Below are positions 31,882 to 42,667 of a DNA stretch of 64,000 nt, piece after piece. Origin of the DNA: Peltaster fructicola (lineage: Eukaryota > Ascomycota > Dothideomycetes); assembly GCA_001592805.2 (NCBI GenBank), contig CP051141.1:806001-870000 (forward strand), written 5' to 3'. The translations under genes were made by a program, and so were the position numbers. The notes beneath the pieces were generated by a model that searched no databases, was not told where the DNA came from, and saw only the letters and a program-made list of their open reading frames with translations. Each line of letters starts with the position of its first letter. The stretch's first letter is position 1.

Positions 31882-33214
31882 ATGGCCGCAACGACAACGA
31901 CCATGCCTCAGCAACATGTACTCATCATCGGCGGCGGAATCTCTGGTCTAGCTATTGCACACGGACTCAATAAGGCAGGCATCACAAACACTATCTTCGA
32001 GGCAGAAGAGCGTACAGCGTATAGGCCTCGAGAGTGGACGCTGGCTTTGCACTGGTCTCTCCCTATGCTCAGGTGTCTGCTGCCCGATGACCTTGCAGCT
32101 CGGATCCAGTCCAGCACAGCGGTCGATCCTAGTCTTGACTACAGTCAGTATCCAAACAACACTGTCAAGATTGTGGATGGAGTCAGTGGCGATCGTCTAA
32201 AGGAAATCCCAGTCGAGGGCGACTATCTGCGAGTCAGCAGACGCAAGCTACGTGCTCTGTGTGCCGAGCAGCTGGATATCAAAGTGCGTCTTTTCCCTGT
32301 ATTAACGGATTCTCATACTAACGAACAACTAGTATGGTCACATCCTGCAGGACATCGTCTACAACGACAATGGCACTATAGATGCAGTGTTCCAGAACGG
32401 CTCGACTCACACCGGCACCATAATAGTTGGCGCTGATGGGGCCAGATCCACTGTACGACAACACCTCTTCGGCGATCAAGGTGTACCAACACCCCTGGGT
32501 CTAGGTTATCTCAATGTGGCATTTGGCTACAACAATGCTGAGACAGCAGTTGCCGTGCGACGCAGCCATCCGGTCAACAGCTTTGTGGTGCATCCAGACT
32601 GCGCAGTCCTCATCTCAGCCCAGGACATCCCAGATCCTGCCAAACCAGAAGACTGGAAGTTCCAAATCGCCATGAACTGGCCTGCCATCGAGGATAATAC
32701 GCTCACCAACGAGCAGAAGCATGCTAAGATGCAAGAGCTGGCATCGAACCTGGTCGAAGTGAGTCTCCAGCCACAGCATCGATGAAACAAGCTGACTGTG
32801 ACACAGCCTTATCGGACAGCGGTCCAGTGCATACCGAAGGACGTCGATGTGCAGTTCAGCGAGCTGAGTTACTGGAAGCCGAGCATCTGGGACACACATG
32901 ACGGTAGAGTGACACTTGCAGGCGACGCAGCGCACTCAATGCCTCCAAACCGCGGTCAGGGCTGCAACCATGCGATCAACGACGCTCTCAATCTCGTACA
33001 GGCGGTGAAAGCCATATCGGGTGGCGCGGAGAAGACGCGGACAGTGCAGTCGTACAGCGAGGAGGTCGTCATGCGAGGCGTCAGAGAAACCTTGCTCAGC
33101 AAAGAGACAGCCTTCAAGACAGTCGACTATGCCAACTTCAAGGACCATGGCATGATGAAGCACGGCCTGACGCGGTCGCCTGACGAAGCGCACGTCACGA
33201 GGGGTAGAATGTGA
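31882..33214 (+). CDS. FAD-dependent monooxygenase (salicylate hydroxylase / zeaxanthin epoxidase-like)
   Basis: Exons 31882..32283, 32333..32758 and 32807..33214, 411 aa. Flavin hydroxylase of group A. The N-terminal dinucleotide fold is HVLIIGGGISGLAIAHGL with the acidic ribose-binding residue in TIFEAEERT. Then come VGADGARSTVRQHLF (DG motif) and the second FAD motif LAGDAAHSMPPNRGQGCNHA (GD motif). NAD(P)H-driven hydroxylation of an aromatic or terpenoid substrate is expected, but the substrate is unknown. There is no C-terminal membrane anchor. Introns (GTGCGT...ACTAG, GTGAGT...CACAG) are both phase 0. It is divergent from an NAD(P)-binding gene, a pairing often seen in small metabolic clusters. 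Confidence 0.92.
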
Positions 33215-34030
33215 TCTGCAGGTAAAATTTACGGTTGATCAATCTTGGTGGGCCAAACGCCATATGGTAGATGAGATTAGGCTTGGATACGAAAACTATT
33301 GCTTTGGTCTCCACAGAGTGGACCTGCCCAAATTGCACCTCCTCTCGTAGTTCAAGGCAGACATCAAGTGCAACTTGATCTACGAACGCGCTGCCACAGT
33401 CCTCATCACCAGCAGCGTACACGACGAGCCTGCGCAAGCACAACACGCACGTGGTGTAGGCACAGCAAGCTTATTTTTAGAAGTACCTCAGCAAGCGAAC
33501 AAGAAAAATGTCAGCACCAACACGCAATCGCGCAGCGAAGAAGAAAACAGGGTCTCGACCACACCATATGAAGTCCGCGCAGCCACGATCGTCACGACTA
33601 CGCAGCCTCGCTCGCAAGACCCTAACCTTGCCAACTGCCTAGTCCCCGAAACAGCCATGTCCATCCCTTTGTTCGCCGGATGTTGCTGTGTGTAAGCGTG
33701 GCAACCAACGTTAGGTTTTACTTTCCTCGCTGTTCTCCTGGTGCCGAGCCCTCTGGGATCTGCGGAAGTGGTTGCGTTGGTCCCGCTCCGAGCCACATGG
33801 AGTCGTCAACAGGCGAGTGCGAGGAGAAAGGACTGGCAGATCTAGGTACCGCGTGACAGTGATCTGCCCGGCTATAGAAAGACTGTGAGTCCTCCTTTGT
33901 TGTGCTGCTGCTGCTGTAAGAAGCATTATCTCTTTACTCAAGCTCGCACAAGCATTCGGTTGCACTGAGCCACATACATCTACTTCATACAAGCTTGGCA
34001 TCGTCTTCAGTACACCCTCTCATCCACGCA
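33215..34030. other. Intergenic
   Basis: About 815 bases. Short overlapping frames only; nothing resembling a gene or RNA. Confidence 0.45.
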
Positions 34031-34264
34031 ATGGCTATCTCCAAGTTTGTTGAGCTCCTCGACGGCTCTGACGCACCTTTCTCGCACGACAACGTCAGTC
34101 TCGACCACATTCTAGACGACACACGACACCGCTCTGCATCGTCGAGCAGTGTAAGCAGCAACTCCTCCGCCTTGTCGCAGGCCTCCATGCAGAGCACAAG
34201 CAGCAAATCCGGCAAGCTGCGACTGGCTGGCTTGTCAGTCAGGAAGAGGTCGACTAAGCCATGA
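34031..34264 (+). CDS. Small Ser-rich hypothetical protein, 77 aa
   Basis: Single exon from the first ATG of the frame. The N-terminal third is ordered-looking and acidic (MAISKFVELLDGSDAPFSHD, then SLDHILDDTRHR). The rest is a Ser-rich stretch followed by a basic tail, RLAGLSVRKRSTKP. No signal peptide. I do not recognise the family; small intracellular proteins of this layout do occur in filamentous ascomycetes. The Ser-rich centre between an acidic head and a basic tail suggests a phosphorylated regulator, as a guess only. It lies between metabolic genes without overlap. Confidence 0.5.
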   Translation: MAISKFVELLDGSDAPFSHDNVSLDHILDDTRHRSASSSSVSSNSSALSQASMQSTSSKSGKLRLAGLSVRKRSTKP

Positions 34265-34951
34265 GTGCTTCAATAGCGATTGAGATAAACAGGAACAAAC
34301 GAAGAGGAGCAGCATCAATGTAGTGCAGTGTCATCAGCGCATGGTCACGCCACACTCCGCAGCTATCACAGCTTGGCACTTCCAAAAGGACATTCAGGAA
34401 GGAAGTCTGGTCGGAAGCAGAGTGATAGAGCATGACAGGACGTCAGCTGACAGCGAGACCTGCTCGGAGGATCACCAAGCCATTCACAGCCCTCTCATGG
34501 TCAGTCTGGACTTGTCCTCGCCAGCGACAACTATAAGAAGCTTCCTTGGAACAGGCGCATACACGCAAGCGATATGAAAGAGGTTATGATTGATGAAATG
34601 AAGATTTACAAAAAGTAATGTTGATTACGGCCCTCTATGTACAGAATGGCAGCATACACAATCACAGCATATAGCTCATCACAAAGCCATTTACTTTGCC
34701 GCATCTGTTGCCTGTCTGCTCCATGCTTCATTGATATGCACCAAACTCGAAAACGGTCTCTGTCCGTTATGTTGTACATCCTTGCTCTTATCCCTTCAGA
34801 CTGGTGAACGTATATTGCAGGCATGCTGGAAGATCTGAACCTCGAAAGCTCACGATCGATGGTCACGATCCCAGCACTCTCTCGCAGTGCCAGGCATGGG
34901 ACGATCAGCTTAGCCTGCGCTGCCGTTTACAAAGCAATGCTGCTATACATC
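34265..34951. other. Intergenic
   Basis: About 690 bases between convergent genes, with nothing recognised. Probably 3' UTRs. Confidence 0.45.
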
Positions 34952-35963
34952 TCAGAATCCCCAAGTCACCTCATCAAAGGTGACAGCATGTCGGGTCATC
35001 CATTTCTTGGCCTCCTCGCTGTTCTCACCGCTCTTCTGTGCCCAAGCCGTCCAATGATCGACATCGTAGGCTTTGTGCTCGCACTTGCGGTAAGTGCCAT
35101 ACCAAACGTCCATTGTCTTCCAGAACAGACCGAAGTTGCATCGCCTGTGGCTGTGACTGCACAAGTTAGCCTCAGTATTGCTCCATTGTCTAACACACTT
35201 ACTGCATTTGATGATCACCAGGTGTCAACATCTGCTTTCCAGCCACGAGAGCGAACGGCAGTATCATCGGATGGAAGATCGCCACGTATGGAGACATTCG
35301 GTATCCAGAGTGGCCGACCAAGGTTGTGAAGACAATCAGACTGAGAGGAAGGAGCCAATTCCACCAGTTGTCGCCGGCGACATATGTCCAAGCCATCCAC
35401 GGCATACCGACTTGGACAAAGTTCTCGAAGATCTCGGCATAGCCCACGATGTAGCAGTTCATGGCGTATGCATACTCGTGGTGCATGCCATGAAACCACT
35501 CGTATAGTGGTCGGATCTTGTGAACATTCGCATGGACAAGGTAGAAGTATATATCGTGGATTGTGAGGTAGGCCAGGGTATAGAGGAGAAGTGAAAGTGG
35601 TCGAAAGTCCCAGGATCGTCTAAGATCGTGCTGTAAGAGACTTGCAAAGAGTGCAGTTGGCGCAACGAATCCGAAGGCATTCATCCAAGCGCTATATGAT
35701 ATCAGTAGCCTCAAACATGCCCGGCAATGCACTCACGTCATGGCGTGACGTTCTTGTGGCAGTGGGAAGTATCGCGAGAGCAGCTTCCTACGATACAGTG
35801 CCCGAGTGCCGATGAACAAGATCTCTGAATAGCCAACCGCGAAGGTAGAAGCGATGGCCGAGATCTGTAGTCTTCGTCAGCTTAGGTCTGTGTTGTGAGT
35901 CGTTCTACTTACCAGCGATGTGCTTAGGATCTGAATCATTGTGGAGGAGTAGAGCTGAGTCAT
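34952..35963 (-). CDS. Fatty acid hydroxylase superfamily (sterol desaturase-like) membrane protein
   Basis: Exons 35963..35913, 35864..35737, 35691..35203 and 35156..34952, 290 aa. The 17-codon first exon and the splice pattern give MTQLYSSTMIQILSTSL, then ISAIASTFAVGYSEILF, a membrane span. Di-iron histidine boxes are present: IHDIYFYLVHANVH, WFHGMHHEYAY, and GDHQMHHSHRRCN, the last created by splicing, which supports the model. Four membrane segments are visible. Members hydroxylate or desaturate sterols, sphingolipids or alkyl lipids in the ER, with electrons from cytochrome b5. The exact substrate cannot be assigned. It lies within the redox-rich block. Confidence 0.9.
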
Positions 35964-36999
35964 GGTGTTGATGAGTTGTGATGGCACGGGCTTCGAAGTG
36001 TCCAGGTGTGTGCTTGATGCTTGGCTGATGAAAGAGTTGGAAGAAGTCTGAGGAGAAGCTGTGCTTAAGGACCTTGGGATCGTCGTTGGGCTGGTGAATG
36101 GATAATGGCGAATCACCAGGTCTCAACGAGTGTTGTACTGCCGTGACGGCGAGGGATGACGTTGAGTAAGTGACCTCAGTAAGTGATATTGCCACGCACA
36201 ACGGCACGGCACTGCTTCCCATGTGAATTCGGCCATCAAGTGAAGGTCGTTTCGACCGACTGGAAGCGAGACGCTTTGGACCATGAGCGCCATCCGTGTC
36301 CAAACGTGCCGGCGAGTGCGTTGCTGGAGGATCGGCAACCGCTTATAAGCTGCGCAGACAAGCATTGTGTCTTCGCATGTGCTCCTCCTAAGATGTGATG
36401 TGTGCTATCAGAGGAGGACAACCATTGCTACAGCATATGTGTAACGATCGATGTTCTACACCTACGCCATCGCGATGGGTTTGCACAAACCCGGCCGACA
36501 ACAAGCACATGTAGGGCCCGCAATGGCCATCTCTGGCATATGTTGGTAGGTTGCACGTGCGAGCCTGTCGCTTCCTCAAACGTGCATCCCAACACTTACT
36601 CAAGTATCACCATGGCTCGTTGCAGTACTCGGACACTGGATCACAGCACCTTTACCTTCTCTCAAGACCTCCATATAGCCTACGACTCTTTCCTGCGGTC
36701 ATACGGGAGATGAGGTAAAGGACCGAGTGAGGTGGAGAGCTCGTCGGTGCTCAGAAACTTTACGCAGCGAGATCCATGCTGCTCATGTCGCTGATCTTTG
36801 AGATGACAGTACGCGGCAGCAAAGGATACTCATGGTGCGCGAGCTTGACAGCCTGAAACATAAGGCTATAATGTTATGGTGGACAATCATCAGTACGAGG
36901 AAGTGGTAGCTATAGAGTAAATTCCGTAGAGCTTGGCACGCTAGAGATATCTCAGAACGTCGCAACCATTTCATCTTCTCGCTTGGTCAGGTCAGCCAC
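35964..36999. other. 1.0 kb gene-free stretch
   Basis: Frames of 60-130 codons exist on both strands, but none has a family match or good splice partners. Upstream region of the hydroxylase and downstream region of the dioxygenase. Confidence 0.4.
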
Positions 37000-38185
37000 T
37001 CAGTTCACAATCTCATCAGCACCAAGTAACCCAAGAGCCTCACGTCTTGTTGGCGCAGCGGCATCAAAGAATGGCACCTCTGCTAGAGTCGTCACACGAG
37101 TGCCATGACGGGGATGACGTCCGCCATAATCCCAGCTGGCGTTGTGGATGGTGATTCTGGTATTGTCAGTGTCGCCGATGAAGAGTATGCTCGACTTACC
37201 TGTTGTCCCAGAGAGCTGAAGTCCTTGGAGTCCACTTGAAACGAAGCTGGATGTCCACGTTCTTCTCATACACATCATACAGGTAATTCAGGATCACATC
37301 GCTCTCAGCACGGTCGAGACCAACAATGCGATCGGTCATGGCTCTGTTGACCCATAGAGCCTTCCATCCAGTAGCTGGGTGCACACGCACGAGTGGATGC
37401 GTTCTCTCAAGGTACTTTGGTCCAGCTTGAGGTTCATTGCGATCCAAGTATGGATGTGCTGATCTGTACACTGCCTTCTTGCCATCAATGATCTTGCGGA
37501 AGTCGGGTGAGAGCTTCTCATACGCAGCGTAACCACTTGCCCACAGAGTATCGCCACCGGTTGGGGGCACGGTGTCGTTGTGCAAGTGAGTTATACCAGC
37601 TGGATGCTTCTCATGGACAAGGTCTGTATGCCAGCGAGATGCGCCGCCTGGGTTGCGGAAGTTGGCTGGTCGCTCTGTAGCCTGAAGGTCAGGCCAGATC
37701 ACTGTTACACCTTCGACACCAGGAACCTGAGGCACTTGCGGGTGAATCTCGATCTCACCATACCATTCACCAAGCGCCTTCTGCTCCTGAGGAGAGATGT
37801 CCTGGTCGCGGAAGAATACCACGCTTCGCTCGGCGATGAGCAGTCCCAACTCGTCCTTCTGCTGAGGAGTCAAGTCCTTGAGCTGCAGGCCTTCGATCTC
37901 AGTACCGATGTGGGTCGTTAGATCTGTAACTTTGGTGGCAGCAGAGAACAATGACTTCTTCGACTTGTCAGCCCTGGCGCCTGGCTCAACATGTTCGCGC
38001 TCCTCATTTCTAATGCTGTAGACGTCCTGCAGATACAGCGGTCGGCTTGGTCGATATGGGTAGCCTTGGGAAAGGTCTATGCCTGCCTTGTTCAGGCGCT
38101 TGAGTGTGCCATCAGGGAGTCCGAGACTGTCCTTGCGAGGCTCGGCCACATCGATGATGGATTCATGAATAGGTGCGTGAGGCAT
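37000..38185 (-). CDS. TfdA/TauD-family 2-oxoglutarate dioxygenase (Jlp1 type)
   Basis: Exons 38185..37200 and 37156..37000, 380 aa, starting at the first ATG of the frame. Fe(II)/2-oxoglutarate enzyme. The iron triad is read as His186-x-Asp188 in RWHTDLVHEKHPAG and distal His333 in ITIHNASWDYGGRHP, with the 2-oxoglutarate-binding Arg at about 349. The distal motif is made by splicing. Also visible: GLLIAERSVVFFRDQDI and GGDTLWASGYAAYEKLSP. Yeast Jlp1 and fungal relatives release sulfite from sulfonates, while TfdA relatives attack phenoxyacetates. A sulfonate or sulfate-ester role is favoured here by the divergent transporter and the sulfur-regulator motif in their shared promoter; this is inference. 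Confidence 0.92.
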
Positions 38186-38913
38186 GGCTGGCGATGTATG
38201 GAACTGTTGCGGTGACAAGTCGAGTGCTTATCTCCTACTTCAAGTGTACGACAGCTCATTGCATTGCTAAGCAGCAAGCGATTCGGACAGCTTAGCCCAC
38301 GCTAATGCTGCCTCTTGCATGGTACAAGTGGCCGTTGAGCATGTGGTCTTCGGCTAAGCTCATGGCAGTGATAGCAGAGTTCCAGATGGTGCGAGGCATT
38401 CGTGGTCTTGTGCCATCTACCCTGCAGCTGTACCTCTATCACGCCATCACGGCGGCTTGTCAATGCTCGGAAGACCACCTCCTTCACTAACACTACAAGC
38501 ATTATCTCTGACTTTACTGCTGATCGTCGCTCCAATACGCAGCACGAATAGCAAGAGGATGTGACAGCCCTCATGCCGTACACGTAACTCTAGATCACGT
38601 GATACGAATGGCATCATCACTTCATCGATGGCGAGCTCAGGTCGCATCCACATTGACCTCAACACTGCACCGATAACAGCATATCACCACGATATAGCCA
38701 ATAGGCGATTACGGACTTGTGATTGCGAAGTACAACCTGGGTGCCATATGCTTGCAACGGCTTACGGCAAAGACAAGCACGCAATTGTTCGTCTTGTGTA
38801 CGCACTACGCCACACCATGAAGCAGCTCCGAATGCATGAGCATCGGACTTCATATACTAGAGGCGTATGCGTCTCAGGATGATCTTGTCGGCGGCTGCCA
38901 CGTGGATTTCAGC
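38186..38913. other. Divergent promoter, dioxygenase / transporter
   Basis: About 730 bases between divergent starts, with CCAAT at 38698..38702 and the sulfur-type motifs listed separately. No gene. An upstream in-frame ATG of the transporter (38836) lies within it. Confidence 0.55.
38595..38617. promoter_or_regulatory. CBF1-type and CYS3-type motifs side by side
   Basis: TCACGTGA at 38595..38602 contains the TCACGTG site of yeast Cbf1-Met4-Met28. ATGGCATCAT at 38608..38617 is an exact match to the Neurospora CYS3 (MetR) consensus ATGRYRYCAT. They are six bases apart, about 410 bases from the dioxygenase start and 300 from the transporter start. Both regulators switch on sulfur acquisition genes when sulfur is scarce. 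Binding is predicted, not shown. Confidence 0.5.
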
Positions 38914-40583
38914 ATGGCAACTCCAGAAAAGATTGTCGCTGTCGATGTGAAACATAGAGATACCAACCTCTCAGAGAGCTCAACAATTGATTCTACGGAA
39001 GATCTTGTACATGTATCACCTACTAGCAAGCGTGATTGGCGCTCATATGTTTGGGATACGTTCGACAAATCGCCTGAAGAACGACGATTCTTGTTCAAAT
39101 TGGATGCTGTGGTCATCACGTTGGCCAGCTTGGGATACTTCATCAAGTATCTTGATCAGATCAATATCAACAATGCCTTCGTCTCCGGTATGAAGACGGA
39201 CCTGGCACTGTATGGAGATCAGCTCAATCTCATGCAAACCTGCTGGACGGTTGGCTACGTCCTGGGAGAGATACCAAGGTAAGTGATTCCTGGTCGACGC
39301 AGTCTCGCTAATCCCAGCAGCAACATGATCCTCACTCGGATTCGACCTTCCATCTGGATTCCAGCAATGGAGCTGACATGGAGTATCCTCACAATCCTCC
39401 TAAGCCAGTGTCGCACAGCTGAGCAGGTCTACGCCTTACGCTTCTTCGTCGGTCTTGCAGAAAGCACCTTCTACCCAGGCATGCAGTACATGTGAGTCAG
39501 TCAATCTATAGTGTCGATCTAGACTGACCAGCAGCAGCATCGGATCATGGTATCGCAAAGACGAGCTTGCCAAAAGGTCGTGTATCTTCCACGCATCAAG
39601 TGCCATCGGTACAATGTTTTCCGGCTACCTGATGGCTGCAGTCTATCACCTCGACGGTGTCAACGGCTACAAAGGTTGGCAATGGCTTTTCATCGTCAAT
39701 GGCATCATATCCATGCCGATTGCTACCGTGGGCTTCTTCATGTTCCCAGACTATCCTCATTCCACTCGTGCTTGGTGGTTGACTGCTAAGGACAGAGCTA
39801 TAGGGCAGAGGAGAATGCAGCTGGAAGGACGTTCAGCCATCGGCGAGCATTCGACCCTTTCCTCGCTGTTCTCACCACAAAAGCTAAAGAAAATCTTCAC
39901 TTCCTGGCATATCTACTTGCTCTCCTTGCTGTACATCTTCTTTAACAATGGCAACGGCATACTGTCTCAGCCAGGCTTTCAGCTGTGGCTACAATCTCTT
40001 GGCTACTCTGTCATCGACGTCAACACATATCCGACACTTGCTCCAGCAGTCCAGATCGTCACAACTTTGCTATATGCCTGGACTTCGGACGGCATCTTCA
40101 AAGGTGCCCGCTGGCCACCGATCATGTTCTCAGGCACATTGATGGTCATTGTGTACTCATCCTTAGCGGCTTATGACATTCCCATCGGCTGGCATTGGGC
40201 TTGTCTTATCCTCGCCGGCGCAGGAGGTGGTATCAGCGGGTTGTGCTTTGCGTGGGCGCATGAGATTTGTGCAGACGATACAGAAGAGCGAGCCTTCGTG
40301 ACAGGCACTATGAACGAGATGGTATGTGGACGATCATACGTATGTTACATTACTAACGGCGCCATAGGCATACGTCTTCCAAGCATGGCTGCCACTTCTC
40401 ATCTGGAAACAGACAGATGCTCCTCGCTATTTCAAGGGCACATTGACCATGGTTCCGTTCAACTTGGGCATGATGATCACAGCCTTGACGATCAGACATT
40501 TGCATCGCAGGGAGCAGAGCAAGAAGCTGCGGCAAGCAGAGAGCGTAACAACGGATGAAGAGCATCCTTCTGTCAGTACATAG
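38914..40583 (+). CDS. MFS anion:cation symporter, Dal5/Soa1 subfamily
   Basis: Exons 38914..39278, 39321..39491, 39538..40321 and 40368..40583, 511 aa. A second in-frame ATG at 38836 would add 26 residues; 38914 fits the family better. Twelve-span transporter of the allantoate permease subfamily: FLFKLDAVVITLASLGYFIKYLDQIN at span 1, GEIPSNMILTRIRPSIWIP, FFVGLAESTFYPGMQYIIG, WYRKDELAKRSCIFH and FPDYPHSTRAWWL. The last intron has a perfect TACTAAC branch point, and splicing restores MAYVFQAWLPLLIWKQTDAP. Members carry allantoate, nicotinate, pantothenate, or, for yeast Soa1, sulfonates and inorganic sulfur anions. The neighbouring dioxygenase argues for an organosulfur substrate. Confidence 0.93.
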
Positions 40584-40922
40584 AATAGGTAGCCGCAAAG
40601 CTTGATCTTCCCTTCATTGTCAGCAGACATGCCTCTACACCCTCCTTCGCACGTCATCTCCAGATGTGTACAGTGCTCTCGTTTCAGTGGTCTGCTAGTG
40701 GATGGCGTGCTTGTGCCACAGCATGATGTCCATGCAGCTATCTGCATGACCTTTTGACTAACAACACGGAGTTTGCGTTCACCTGCAGCATTCCTCTATG
40801 GTTGAGCGAAAGGCTACGATCGACAGACATCTGCTGATATGTAGCGAACACGACCGAGCCATGTCTTTACATACATCATCGTCCATCCTCTGTATCTTAT
40901 TGAGCTGCCTGAATCACTCAGG
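40584..40922. other. Intergenic, transporter to FMO
   Basis: About 340 bases between two same-strand genes. No further CYS3-type site was found by eye. Nothing else seen. Confidence 0.5.
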
Positions 40923-42540
40923 ATGTCCTTCCCAGACGTCCGCCATGTAGCTGTCATCGGCGCTGGCATCAGTGGAGTGTGCTCTGCCGCTCACTTGCTC
41001 GAACAGAACATACATGTGACAGTCTTGGAACGATCGAGCATCGCTGGGGGAGTCTGGCATTTCGATGAGCATGCTGCACCGGACAGTAGCTATCCTAACG
41101 AGGTCCCATCCGTTGGAGACTTCGAAAAGGCTTCTACTGAACTCTTTGAGACTGGCTATTTGACACCACCGAGGACGCCAGATACATCTGCAGGTGAAAC
41201 AGACAAAGATTGGCGAATGTCAGCGAGGACCACCTTTGCACCTCCTGGTGCTTGCTACGAGAAGCTGAACAACAACGTCCCGCTCACACTCATGAAGAAC
41301 AGCCTTGCAGACTGGCCAGAAGGTGTTCCTGAGTTCGTTAACCAGCGTATACTCGAGGAGTATGTCCAGAGGATAGCTCACGAGCATGGGGTCCACGAGC
41401 GAACACAATATGGAGTTCGTGTCGAGAATGTGAGAAAGCTGGGCAAGTCATGGGAAGTCCGCACGACATACCGCCAGCAAGATAACTCGGCCTCGTTTCG
41501 ATTACTGCCCAGAACTCAGCTCTTTGATGCTGTAGTGGTCGCTACTGGTCACTACCACAACCCTCGAATACCAGACTTTCCGGGTCTGGCGGAATGGAAG
41601 CAGAGATATCCTGACCGGATCAGTCACTCTAAACAGTATCGCCGTGCGGCACCTTTCAAGAGCGAAACGATCCTGCTTGTCGGTGCTGGAACGTCATCGA
41701 CTGATATCGCAAAAGAACTCTCCGGTGTTGCCAAGCATGTCTTCCAAACTTCAAGAGGCGGGCCTTTCGATCATCCGGCTTCAGTGTTGCCAGCCAATAC
41801 CACTCGCGTAGGGAATGTCCAGGCATTTGAGCTGACGGGCACTCACGAGCTGCACTCAGACGAGGCTCTTCCAGGATCGATTCTGCTGCATAACGGGCAA
41901 CGTCTTTGTGGCATCAATCGGATCATCCTCTGCACAGGATATGTGACATCCTATCCTTTCCTGCCGCAGTACCACGACGACCACAGATCTGCTGATGATG
42001 CCGATGAGCATGTTCTCGTCACAAAAGACGGCGATATGGTCCACAACCTGCACAAAGATATCTTCTACATAGAAGAACCTACGCTGGCATTCATCGGAAA
42101 GGTCAGTAGTTACTGTAAGCATAAGTTGATACTGACACAGCTTATAGCCATATCACACGGCGAACTTCTCGCTCTTTGACTTCCAAGCACAACTCATGGC
42201 GAGAGTGTTTGCCAAACTGACATCATTCCCAAGCAAGTCAGAGCTTAGAGCAGAGTACAACGAGCGTGTACGACTCAAAGGTCGTGGTCGAGACTTCCAC
42301 AGTCTTAGACAAACTGGAGCAGAACCAGCGTATGTAAACAGTCTTGTGGAATGGGCGAACCGAGATATTGTGAAGGAAAGCAGCACAGTATCGATGCGAG
42401 GCCATACGCAGGAGTGGTTGTCAAAGTATGCTGAGTTCAGGGAGACGATCGAGAAGAGGATTGGACTGCGCTTGGCTGAGGCGAAGGCTGTTGCTAACAA
42501 GTTTGATCATGTGGTTATCACAGGACCAAATGCGTGTTGA
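40923..42540 (+). CDS. FMO-type flavin monooxygenase
   Basis: Exons 40923..42101 and 42148..42540, 523 aa. FAD-binding GAGISGVCSAAHLL (residues about 11-30) and NADPH-binding VGAGTSSTDIAKEL (about 250) are both present, with ATGHYHNPRIPDFPG, the FMO-typical segment, between them, and ILCTGYVTSYPFLP near the C-terminal part. FMOs oxygenate soft nucleophiles, mainly S and N; fungal members include S-oxidases and siderophore-like N-hydroxylases. The substrate is unknown. The spliced join IGKPYHTANFSLFDFQAQ is family-typical. It sits just after the putative sulfonate transporter, on the same strand, so an organosulfur oxidation role is a reasonable hypothesis. Confidence 0.92.
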
Positions 42541-42667
42541 GAAGCATGATTGAGGATGAATCGATATGCTATGAACATGTTAACATTGCTTTTCATTGTA
42601 TACATACGCTGAACAGCACTGTGCTTAGGTCGGCTTTCCATTTGCGCTCGTTGCCTATGCTCGCTGC

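Noticed and set aside
28989-42540. Secondary-metabolite gene cluster
   Set aside because: No polyketide synthase, peptide synthetase, terpene synthase or prenyltransferase backbone gene is present.
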